From: an uncultured Prevotella sp. | Lineage (GTDB): Bacteria; Bacteroidota; Bacteroidia; Bacteroidales; Bacteroidaceae | Assembly (NCBI GenBank): GCA_946188165.1 | Contig: CAMHTW010000005.1 | Coordinates: forward strand, 1-64,000 | Reading direction: 5' to 3' | DNA length: 64,000 nt | In this document: positions 57,698 to 64,000 of the stretch, one piece after another | How the letters are laid out: every line of letters starts with the position of its first letter | Position numbering within the stretch: the first letter of the stretch is position 1 | Program-made: the position numbers and the translations under genes | Notes under the pieces: generated by a model | What the model was told of the DNA's origin: nothing | Seen by the model: only the letters and a program-made list of their open reading frames with translations | The model's database searches: none

Positions 57698-60600
57698 ATG
57701 AATTTACACCGAAATATAAGCCCAACGGTATTATTCTTCTTTATTTTTTATTTTATATTAAGTCCTGTAAAGGCGCAAACGGTGCCAATGGATTATTCCT
57801 ATTGTGGCTACCATTGTTCTGAACAACCCATTCCTTCAACAAAGGTCGCTGCCTATATACAACCAACTGGTCAAGATGATGCAGCTTTGATACAGCAGGC
57901 TATAGACTGGGTAAGTCAGCAAAAGCCAGACAAGCAGACGGGCTTTCGTGGGGCCGTATTGTTGGGTGAAGGAACTTTTACGATTAACGAGTCCCTACGC
58001 ATTCGTACCAGTGGTGTTGTGCTGCGTGGCGCAGGACGTGGGAAAACTATTCTGCGCAAGACTGGGTATGATCGTGGTGCTGCTATATATATAGAAGGTA
58101 CGCGCGATGTTGTGACCAAGGGCACTTTTGACGTGGCTGACGTCAAACCTGGTGCACTTAGCATTTCTCTCACCGCTCATCTCTCACCGCTCATCGCTCA
58201 TGACAGAGTCATGATATGCCGTCCATCTACCCAAGAATGGATAGACTATTTAGATTGCGCCTCGTTTGGTGGTGGTAAGCGTATGGGCTATTGGGCATGG
58301 CATCCTGGCGATATCGACCTGCGTTGGAACCGTCAGATAACAGCAGTCAATGGCAACCAAATTACCCTGAACGCACCTATTACTTGTAGTATTGAACAAC
58401 GCTGGGGTGGTGCAAAGGCCATCGTCTATGAAAACAAAGGTCTGATTTCTGAATGTGGTATAGAGAATCTGTCGTTGGAATCTGATTACGACCATGCCCG
58501 GCCTTTGGACGAAGACCATTGTTGGGACGGTATCTACGTGGCTGAGGCAGAAAACTGCTGGGTACGTATGGTTAACTTCCAGCATTTCGCAGGCTCGGCA
58601 GTTGTTCTCCAAAAATCTGCCCAACAGATTACCGTAGAAGACTGTATTTCGCAGCATCCTGTCTCTGAGATTGGTGGTTACCGTCGCCGCACTTTTCTGA
58701 CATTTGGCGAGATGACACTCTTCCAACGTTGTTACTCTGCTTACGGTATTAACGACTTTGCCGTAGGTCATACGGCTGCTGGTCCTAATGCTTTCGTGCA
58801 GTGCGAGAGCTATGAGAGTTATGGTCCCAGTGGTGCCATCTCTTCATGGGCACCAGGTATCTTGTTTGATATCGTCAATATCGATGGTAATGACATCGTC
58901 TTCAAAAACTGGGAACTGGAAAAGTTTGGTGCTGGTTGGAGCACTGCCAATAGCACCATGTGGCAGAGTACGGCATCAGGACTGTTCTGCTATTCGCCCG
59001 ATTCGCTGAATCGCAATTATTCTCGTGGCTGTTGGGGACAAATACAAGGTAATGGCGAATATACTGAGATGAACGAGCATGTCAAGCCCTATTCGCTTTT
59101 CGCCTCACAACTGGAAAAGCGCCTTGGACATGATGTCTCGCAACAGTGTCGTGTGCTGGAACGTGACCTTAATGGTAGCAGTTCGCCTACCATTGATGAA
59201 GCAAGAATCATGGCTGAAGAGGCCTTGAAGCCTCGCCAGACCTTGCTGCAATGGATAGAGGTTGCCCGGCTGGATGTGGCCAGTGAAGCTGGGGGGGCTA
59301 GCAAAACTAGTGGAATTAGTGGAACTAGTAGAACTAGTAAAACTAGTCAGGCCCGCTATTCTGTCGCTAATGGCTGGCTCACGAAAGACGGTGTCTTGCT
59401 CGTTGGTGGCAAGCACCAAACGCCTTGGTGGAACGGAAAGGCCATCGATGCTTCAATGGCAAAAGCAAAACCAGCATTGACGCGTTTCGTTCCTGGTCAG
59501 GAAGGTACGGGTGGCACTGACCGTATTGATAGCGTGGTAGCAGATATGCAGCGCACTCATACCCTATTGTTCAGTCAGAACTACGGTCTCTGGACGGATC
59601 GTCGTCGTGACGACCATGAACGCATCCGTCGTAAGGATGGTGATGCCTGGGCACCTTTCTACGAACAGCCCTTCGCCCGTACGGGGGCTGTCACTGCTCA
59701 GAACAAAGCTTGGGACGGTATGTCAAAATACGACCTCACCACTCTCAACAAATGGTATTTCTGGCGCTTGCAGCAATTCGCCAAGAAAACGGAGCCTATT
59801 GGTATGATGCTGAAAAACCAGCATTATTTCCAGCATAATATCTTAGAGGCTGGTGCCCATTGGGTGGATTGCCCGTGGCGTACAGCTAACAACGTGAACA
59901 ACACACCATTCTTGGAGCCTGTCAACTTTACTGGCGACAAGCGTATCTTTACGGCTACGCTGTTCTATGATACCACTAATCCAACCCTGCGTGAACTACA
60001 CCGTCAGTACATTCGCCAGTCACTGGATGCTTTCAAGGGACTGCCTAACGTCATCCATTCCATAGGCGAAGAGTTCACGGGTCCTTTGCACTTCGTCCAG
60101 TTTTGGCTCGACGTGATTGCTGAATGGGAACAGGAAAACGGAAAAGTTTTAGTCGATTTGGCTGTTAACAAGGATGTGCAAGACGCTATTCTGAAAGACC
60201 CCAAGCGTTCAAAGGTCGTTGATATCATCGACATCGAGCAGTGGTTCTACCATAACAAAGGCGAGTATGCACCTCCTGGCGGCGTCAATATGGCCCAACG
60301 TCAGTATATGCGTAAGATACGCACAGGCAGTGCCCGCTTTGAGGATGTCTATCGTGCTGTGTCCGAATATCGCATACAGTATCCTGACAAGGCTGTTGTC
60401 TATTCTGCCCAGAAAGCACCCGAAATGGCTTGGGCCTCGCTGATGGCTGGTGGGTCGTGTACTGCTATCCCCGTTAAGGACGAAGCACTCCTGAAGGCCA
60501 TAGCCACTATGCAGGTTGATAACTCGCAGACCTCAAAAGGCATCTATCGCCTCTATGGTTCGCAGAACGAGCTTATCTATAATGATAGTGACAACACTTT

Positions 60601-60718
60601 ACCTGTCGACAAAAAGCTGAAAATAGTAAAAATCGACATGAGAAGCGGTAAGTTAAGTCCACAAAAACATCAAGGCAACTTATCCGAAAAGGGCTTATTC
60701 TGGCTCAGGCAGAAATAA
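57698..60718 (+). CDS. Beta-helix protein fused to a TIM-barrel-like domain (pectin PUL-associated)
   Basis: 1006 aa from ATG 57698 (signal peptide ending LFFFIFYFILSPVKAQ). The N-terminal half is a pectate-lyase-like right-handed beta-helix (ALIQQAIDWVSQQ, VLLGEGTFTINESLRIRTSGVVLRGAGRGKTIL, DGIYVAEAENCWVRMVNFQHFAGSAVVLQ). After about residue 520 there is a Ser/Thr linker made of 9-bp repeats (59297-59350), then a barrel-like domain (TLLFSQNYGLWTDRRRDDHERI, MLKNQHYFQHNILEAGAHWVDCPWR, NVIHSIGEEFTGPLHFVQFWLD, VDIIDIEQWFYH). As I recall, this combination corresponds to a DUF6298-like family. Acidic residues in GEEFTG and DIEQW could be catalytic. Role in pectin breakdown inferred from neighbours. 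Confidence 0.75.
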   Translation: MNLHRNISPTVLFFFIFYFILSPVKAQTVPMDYSYCGYHCSEQPIPSTKVAAYIQPTGQDDAALIQQAIDWVSQQKPDKQTGFRGAVLLGEGTFTINESLRIRTSGVVLRGAGRGKTILRKTGYDRGAAIYIEGTRDVVTKGTFDVADVKPGALSISLTAHLSPLIAHDRVMICRPSTQEWIDYLDCASFGGGKRMGYWAWHPGDIDLRWNRQITAVNGNQITLNAPITCSIEQRWGGAKAIVYENKGLISECGIENLSLESDYDHARPLDEDHCWDGIYVAEAENCWVRMVNFQHFAGSAVVLQKSAQQITVEDCISQHPVSEIGGYRRRTFLTFGEMTLFQRCYSAYGINDFAVGHTAAGPNAFVQCESYESYGPSGAISSWAPGILFDIVNIDGNDIVFKNWELEKFGAGWSTANSTMWQSTASGLFCYSPDSLNRNYSRGCWGQIQGNGEYTEMNEHVKPYSLFASQLEKRLGHDVSQQCRVLERDLNGSSSPTIDEARIMAEEALKPRQTLLQWIEVARLDVASEAGGASKTSGISGTSRTSKTSQARYSVANGWLTKDGVLLVGGKHQTPWWNGKAIDASMAKAKPALTRFVPGQEGTGGTDRIDSVVADMQRTHTLLFSQNYGLWTDRRRDDHERIRRKDGDAWAPFYEQPFARTGAVTAQNKAWDGMSKYDLTTLNKWYFWRLQQFAKKTEPIGMMLKNQHYFQHNILEAGAHWVDCPWRTANNVNNTPFLEPVNFTGDKRIFTATLFYDTTNPTLRELHRQYIRQSLDAFKGLPNVIHSIGEEFTGPLHFVQFWLDVIAEWEQENGKVLVDLAVNKDVQDAILKDPKRSKVVDIIDIEQWFYHNKGEYAPPGGVNMAQRQYMRKIRTGSARFEDVYRAVSEYRIQYPDKAVVYSAQKAPEMAWASLMAGGSCTAIPVKDEALLKAIATMQVDNSQTSKGIYRLYGSQNELIYNDSDNTLPVDKKLKIVKIDMRSGKLSPQKHQGNLSEKGLFWLRQK
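58165..58200. repeat. CTCACCGCTCAT repeat in the beta-helix gene
   Basis: CTCTCACCGCTCAT occurs twice followed by CGCTCAT. It encodes LTAHLSPLIAH in frame, probably as a loop insertion in the helix. Confidence 0.55.
59297..59350. repeat. Six 9-bp ACTAGTxxx tandem repeats forming an interdomain linker
   Basis: Six units of the form (a/g)(c/t)TAG(t/c)nnn encode TSx triplets (ASK TSG ISG TSR TSK TSQ) between the beta-helix and the barrel domain. The unit count could vary between strains without a frameshift. Confidence 0.8.
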
Positions 60719-60798
60719 TTAAGAAAAGGAAAAGCGACTATTTTGTTCGTTTTTCATTTTTTAATACTTTTTTTTGCTGCTATTTCTATTTTTTCCTT

Positions 60799-60806
60799 TA
60801 TCTTTG
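60799..60806 (+). promoter_or_regulatory. Minus-7 promoter box (TATCTTTG) of the ECF sigma gene
   Basis: The box ends 30 nt before ATG 60837. Confidence 0.6.
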
Positions 60807-60836
60807 CAATCAAAACAAAACTACTACTTAATTTTG

Positions 60837-61433
60837 ATGATGGAAACTAATCGTCGGCAACAAGTTGCTTTGACCTCAGAACAAAAATGCCTGAGAGAAA
60901 GAGCCAAGCAGTTAGCAGCAGAATTTTGTGCTGGTAACGACCATGCTTTTTCAGAATTATATGACCTTTATGTGCAAAGTCTGTACAATTACGGCATGAA
61001 GCTAACCCAGAATCAGGAATTACTAAAAGACTGTATTCATGACGTGTTTGTCAAGGTATACACAAAAAGAAATGAAAAACATACCATCAATAATCTGAGT
61101 TCATATCTCCTCATCTCGCTAAAGAACCGACTACTTGACGAATTCCGTCGCAACACCTTTATGGACGATGGCGAAGTGGAGTGTTACGATTATCGACGCG
61201 CTTCGGAAGATGTGGAATACGATTATCTCAATACAGAGCGTGAACTGATGCAGACGGCTCAGGTTGCCCACCTGATGAACCATCTCACACGTCGCCAGCG
61301 CCAAGCCATTACGCTCTACTATCTGGAAGAGCGCAAATACGACGAGATTTGTGACATCATGAAAATGAACTATCATTCTGTACGTAATCTGATGCACCGA
61401 GGCATGCTGAAACTCAGAGAAGCGGCGATGTAG
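60837..61433 (+). CDS. ECF RNA polymerase sigma factor (FecI-like)
   Basis: 198 aa from ATG 60837 (60840 equally possible). Region 2: DHAFSELYDLYVQSLYNYGMKLTQNQELLKDCIHDVFVKVY and NNLSSYLLISLKNRLLDEFRR. Region 4: TRRQRQAITLYYLEERKYDEICDIMKMNYHSVRNLMHRGMLKLREA. It belongs to the Bacteroidetes ECF group that works with FecR-type anti-sigma factors. It follows the pectin-type group by about 120 nt with its own promoter and is followed by a tiny FecR-like protein. It might control this group, but that is inference. Confidence 0.93.
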   Translation: MMETNRRQQVALTSEQKCLRERAKQLAAEFCAGNDHAFSELYDLYVQSLYNYGMKLTQNQELLKDCIHDVFVKVYTKRNEKHTINNLSSYLLISLKNRLLDEFRRNTFMDDGEVECYDYRRASEDVEYDYLNTERELMQTAQVAHLMNHLTRRQRQAITLYYLEERKYDEICDIMKMNYHSVRNLMHRGMLKLREAAM

Positions 61434-61460
61434 AGGTAAGAAGTAAGAGGAAAGAGGTGA
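61431..61460. repeat. GAGGTAAGAAGTAAGAGG repeat
   Basis: The same 7-bp words as the signal-peptide repeat at 51814; here intergenic, starting at the stop codon of the sigma gene. Confidence 0.65.
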
Positions 61461-61524
61461 TGACATTTTAGCATGTGTTCCGTCTTTATAACAGCTATCA
61501 GTAAGCTATTTAACGACGAGGTAC

Positions 61525-61779
61525 ATGAAACAAACCATCTATACAAAGGTCGAGCAATTCTTGTGTGACGATGACTTCATCCGTTACGTGATGGATTGCG
61601 TACCAGATAAGGAATCCTACTGGACTTCCTATCTGTCTGCTGCACCTCAGATTCGCTCAGCTTATCTGAAAGCTTACGATATCCTCATGCATTTAGACGA
61701 CTGCGACATGCTGACACCCGAACAGGCAGAAAACCTGAAACGTCGTGTCTTCAATTCGTTGCGTGCCACTGTGAATTAA
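61525..61779 (+). CDS. Short FecR-like anti-sigma N-terminal domain protein
   Basis: 84 aa (VEQFLCDDDFIRYVMDCVPDKESYWTSYLSAAPQI, AYDILMHLDD). The pattern matches the cytosolic N-terminal domain of FecR-type anti-sigma factors (DxxFIxWV...W), which grips the sigma factor. The membrane helix and periplasmic FecR domain are absent, and there is a normal stop, with no sign of a downstream frame carrying them. It lies 91 nt after the sigma gene. It may be a soluble anti-sigma factor or a truncated relic. Confidence 0.6.
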   Translation: MKQTIYTKVEQFLCDDDFIRYVMDCVPDKESYWTSYLSAAPQIRSAYLKAYDILMHLDDCDMLTPEQAENLKRRVFNSLRATVN

Positions 61780-61793
61780 CCCTTCCCTCTTCC

Positions 61794-61826
61794 TTCTTAC
61801 ATCAGCCATCTTACATCAGCCATCAA
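61794..61826. repeat. TTACATCAGCCATC repeat at the end of rnhB
   Basis: TTACATCAGCCATC occurs twice in tandem (CTTACATCAGCCAT twice). The second copy overlaps the TGA stop and last codon of rnhB. Confidence 0.65.
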
Positions 61827-62424
61827 ACTTCAGCGATAGCTGACCGTCTCCCAGCATATTAAACGTTTTACGATGATAAGGCGTGATGCCGTACTGACGG
61901 ATGGCTTCACGATGCTTCTTTGTCGGGTAGCCCTTATTTGACAGCCAGTCATACTGTGGATATTCCTCTGCCAAACGGTTCATATAATCGTCACGATAGG
62001 TCTTAGCCAGAATCGAAGCTGCAGCTATAGAAAGATATTTGCCGTCGCCCTTGACAATGGTGGTGTGGGGCAAATCCTTGTATTTCTTAAAACGGTTGCC
62101 GTCCACGATGACTGCCTCTGGGCGCACCTTCAGTTGATCCAAGGCACGATGCATAGCAAGAATGGAAGCATTCAGGATATTCATCTTATCGATTTCTTCT
62201 GGTGTGACAACACCCACAGCCCAAGCCACAGCGTCGCGTTCGATGATTTCCCGTAACTGATAGCGCTTTTTCTCTGTCAGTTGCTTTGAATCGTTCAACA
62301 ATTCGTTTTGATAATCCTCTGGCAATATCACAGCAGCAGCATACACACTACCAGCCAGACAGCCACGACCAGCCTCATCACAGCCTGCTTCTACCTTTCC
62401 TTTATAATAACAGCTTTCTAACAT
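61816..62424 (-). CDS. rnhB: Ribonuclease HII
   Basis: 202 aa. The catalytic motif [13 protein letters not shown] (Asp and Glu at about 16-17), the [22 protein letters not shown] segment, [28 protein letters not shown] and [12 protein letters not shown] are all typical. It cuts the RNA strand of RNA-DNA hybrids and single ribonucleotides in DNA. Its own promoter box (CAAAGGTA at 62464) lies 39 nt upstream. The gene end is in a repeat. Confidence 0.96.
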   Translation of the reverse strand: MLESCYYKGKVEAGCDEAGRGCLAGSVYAAAVILPEDYQNELLNDSKQLTEKKRYQLREIIERDAVAWAVGVVTPEEIDKMNILNASILAMHRALDQLKVRPEAVIVDGNRFKKYKDLPHTTIVKGDGKYLSIAAASILAKTYRDDYMNRLAEEYPQYDWLSNKGYPTKKHREAIRQYGITPYHRKTFNMLGDGQLSLKFDG

Positions 62425-62463
62425 TAGCAGATTTATTTAATGAGTTATTAGAATAACTGCGTA

Positions 62464-62471
62464 CAAAGGTA
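62464..62471 (-). promoter_or_regulatory. Minus-7 promoter box (TACCTTTG) of rnhB
   Basis: CAAAGGTA on the plus strand, 39 nt before ATG 62424. Confidence 0.5.
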
Positions 62472-62622
62472 ATACTTTTTTTTCAAAACACAAATAAAAG
62501 GCGTTCATTACAGCAGATTTTCTGGTTGATATAGATTGTAAAAAATAGTTAAATATTTTGATTTCCATACAAGATTTTCAAGTTTCTGTGTTTTATTTGC
62601 AGAAACATTTATCAAATAAGCG

Positions 62623-63222
62623 ATGAAACGATTAAAAAAAACTATCATTTTGATGCTGGCTGTATGTCTCTTTTCGGCTTGCGACAGTGAAAATAGCGAT
62701 GATCTTTTTTGGGATATTACGCCCGTTGAGTTTTACATTATCATAACGGACAGCGAGGGCCACGACCTGCTCGACTCCACTTTTCAGAACAATCTTATCA
62801 AAGACATTACCGTCAGCTATCAAGGCAAAACGTATCCTGTAGTTACAGAATACGAATACTACGAGAGGCTGTATGGCAAGGCTCAGACTAGGTTATATAT
62901 GCCAAACTTCTATGGTCTGGTTCTGCGAAAATACTGTGAGGTTCACAAGAACTATGAGTTGGTGTTTGGAGAATTTGACGGTATGGAGAACATTGACAAG
63001 CGTGAAATCACCCTTAACTTGCCAGATGACCATCAAGCTGTACTTTCTTATAAGAATAGCTTTGAGTGGAAGTCCAATGGCGAACCAAATAAAAACACCG
63101 TCTTCTATCTTGATGGTCAGGAACTGAAGGACAATGCCGGCAAATGCGGCACTTACAATTTCCTGTATTCCGACAACGAAGGACTCAAATACATTCCAAG
63201 TAAACCCATATTATTAATGTAG
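62623..63222 (+). CDS. Hypothetical lipoprotein
   Basis: 199 aa with lipobox (MLAVCLFSACDSENSDD). The mature part is beta-rich (VEFYIIITDSEGHDLLDSTFQ, ITVSYQGKTYPVV, YYERLYGKAQTRLY, KREITLNLPDDHQAVLSYKNSFEW, NTVFYLDGQELKDN). It resembles small Bacteroidetes lipoproteins encoded ahead of ECF sigma/anti-sigma pairs; I cannot name the family. It lies 15 nt before the sigma gene, so the three genes at the window end form one operon. Confidence 0.7.
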   Translation: MKRLKKTIILMLAVCLFSACDSENSDDLFWDITPVEFYIIITDSEGHDLLDSTFQNNLIKDITVSYQGKTYPVVTEYEYYERLYGKAQTRLYMPNFYGLVLRKYCEVHKNYELVFGEFDGMENIDKREITLNLPDDHQAVLSYKNSFEWKSNGEPNKNTVFYLDGQELKDNAGKCGTYNFLYSDNEGLKYIPSKPILLM

Positions 63223-63237
63223 ACGCGAGGATTATAA

Positions 63238-63780
63238 ATGGTCGGACAACTCGTTGAACGCATACGAAAAAAAGACCAACGAGCGATGAACCAGCTCTAT
63301 CAGATGTATGTCGAGGAGCTTTCATCGGTCTGCTATCGTTATGTGCCTGACGAAAACGACGCAAAGGATGTGCTGCAGAATAGTTTTATCAAGATATTCA
63401 CATCAGTCACCACTATGGATTATCGAAGCGAAAAGGCCTTCAAGGGGTGGATGATGAAGATTGTGGCAAACGAGGCATTATCATTTCTAAAGAACAGAAA
63501 GAAAGTGCTTCTTGTTGAGCAGGACATAAGGGTGAATGAAGAAGAGCAGCAGGAGGATCCAGACCTAGAGCAGATTTCGCCTGATGAACTGCATCGGCTC
63601 ATCAGCGAACTGCCTATTGGCTATCGGATGGTGGTAAACCTCTATGTCTTCGAGGATTATTCGCATAGACAAATAGCAGAACTGCTCAGTATCAGCGAGC
63701 GCACATCTGCCTCGCAATTCTATTATGCCAAAAGGCTGTTAGCAAGGAAAATCAAGGAATTAACGAAGGACAAGCGATGA
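63238..63780 (+). CDS. ECF RNA polymerase sigma factor
   Basis: 180 aa. Region 2: AMNQLYQMYVEELSSVCYRYVPDENDAKDVLQNSFIKIFTSV and FKGWMMKIVANEALSFLKN. Region 4: LPIGYRMVVNLYVFEDYSHRQIAELLSISERTSASQFYYAKRLLARKI. The stop overlaps the start of the next gene (ATGA), so sigma factor and anti-sigma are co-translated. Confidence 0.92.
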   Translation: MVGQLVERIRKKDQRAMNQLYQMYVEELSSVCYRYVPDENDAKDVLQNSFIKIFTSVTTMDYRSEKAFKGWMMKIVANEALSFLKNRKKVLLVEQDIRVNEEEQQEDPDLEQISPDELHRLISELPIGYRMVVNLYVFEDYSHRQIAELLSISERTSASQFYYAKRLLARKIKELTKDKR

Positions 63781-64000
63781 AAGGAAACTGGACAAACAGC
63801 ATGAAGCAGAAACTGGAGGGGCATCAGATGACTCCACCTACAGGGCTGTGGGAAGGCATCAGCAGTGAGATGGGCTTCCAGAAAGAGTCTGTCACCAGAA
63901 CTGTCACTATCAAGCGGTGGTTAGGGGCTGTTGCCGCTATAGCCATAACCCTCGTAGGATTCTTTGCTTTATATCAGAATGACCAAAGCGAACCTCTCCC
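63777..64000 (+). CDS. Anti-sigma-like membrane protein (5' part, cut by the window end)
   Basis: Starts at ATG 63777, overlapping the sigma stop. The visible 74 residues read MKGNWTNSMKQKLEGHQMTP, then PTGLWEGISSEMGF, a basic stretch (TIKRW) and a membrane helix (LGAVAAIAITLVGFFALY). This is the usual layout of the inner-membrane regulator that follows Bacteroidetes ECF sigma genes. The rest lies outside the window. It is not in the ORF track. Confidence 0.75.
   Translation, partial: MKGNWTNSMKQKLEGHQMTPPTGLWEGISSEMGFQKESVTRTVTIKRWLGAVAAIAITLVGFFALYQNDQSEPL

Noticed and set aside
1-64000. tRNA or rRNA genes
   Set aside because: I looked for cloverleaf-like GGTTCGA segments and rRNA-like stretches and saw none that held up.

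Overview
The window looks like a chromosomal segment of a Bacteroidales species, most likely Prevotellaceae (Prevotella, Segatella or Xylanibacter-like). The evidence is the repeated TAnnTTTG minus-7 promoter box, the scarcity of Shine-Dalgarno sites, a SusC/SusD polysaccharide utilisation locus (PUL), DUF4249, DUF3244, DUF4248 and DUF3826 families, a T9SS sorting domain, FecR-like anti-sigma factors, and housekeeping genes (speA, argB, aroK, topA, pgeF, rnhB) of Bacteroidetes type. The genus is inference. No rRNA, tRNA or CRISPR array was seen.

Layout. 0-4.7 kb is an accessory segment: HU-like protein, DUF4248, an MNT nucleotidyltransferase fused over the remains of an Rpn nuclease, a VirE/VapE-type P-loop ATPase, a DUF2442-HTH protein and an unknown protein with a strongly folded leader. 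4.8-9.1 kb is a four-gene secreted operon: an S74-like protein with a T9SS tail, an S8 subtilase without a propeptide, a separate propeptide-like protein, and a second S74-like protein. 9.1-11.2 kb holds a DUF3244 protein and a membrane TPR-HTH regulator. 11.3-24 kb is mostly housekeeping (LOG, pgeF, MscS channel, endonuclease I, heparinase-like lyase, an ECF sigma/anti-sigma pair, argB, speA, aroK, topA). 24-29.2 kb has a GH3 beta-glucosidase, a candidate small RNA, a toxin-antitoxin-like pair and a shortened copy of the 9-kb secreted locus.

29.6-50.5 kb is a PUL: a GH67 alpha-glucuronidase on the plus strand faces a long minus-strand run of sugar isomerase-like protein, DUF4957/DUF5123-like lipoprotein, SusC, SusD, GH2, GH106-like, SASA esterase and GH2, with a small surface lipoprotein upstream. 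The expected work is capture and import of acetylated, glucuronic acid-bearing plant glycans (glucuronoxylan and/or pectin side chains), then periplasmic trimming. 50.6-54 kb carries a lipoprotein and a TonB receptor with its DUF4249 partner. 54.3-60.7 kb carries a secreted nuclease and a pectin-type group (PL1 lyase, DUF3826, beta-helix/barrel protein), followed by an ECF sigma factor with a tiny FecR-like partner, rnhB, a lipoprotein, and a third ECF sigma with its anti-sigma cut by the window edge.

The most unusual property is how repeat DNA enters genes. GC-rich palindromes sit in frame inside at least four genes. Short tandem repeats (7, 8 and 9 bp units) encode two signal-peptide cores and one interdomain linker. 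Low-complexity repeats supply the last codons and the stop of several genes. The second notable item is the secreted S8 operon with its propeptide on a separate gene, whose promoter and leader are duplicated 20 kb away.
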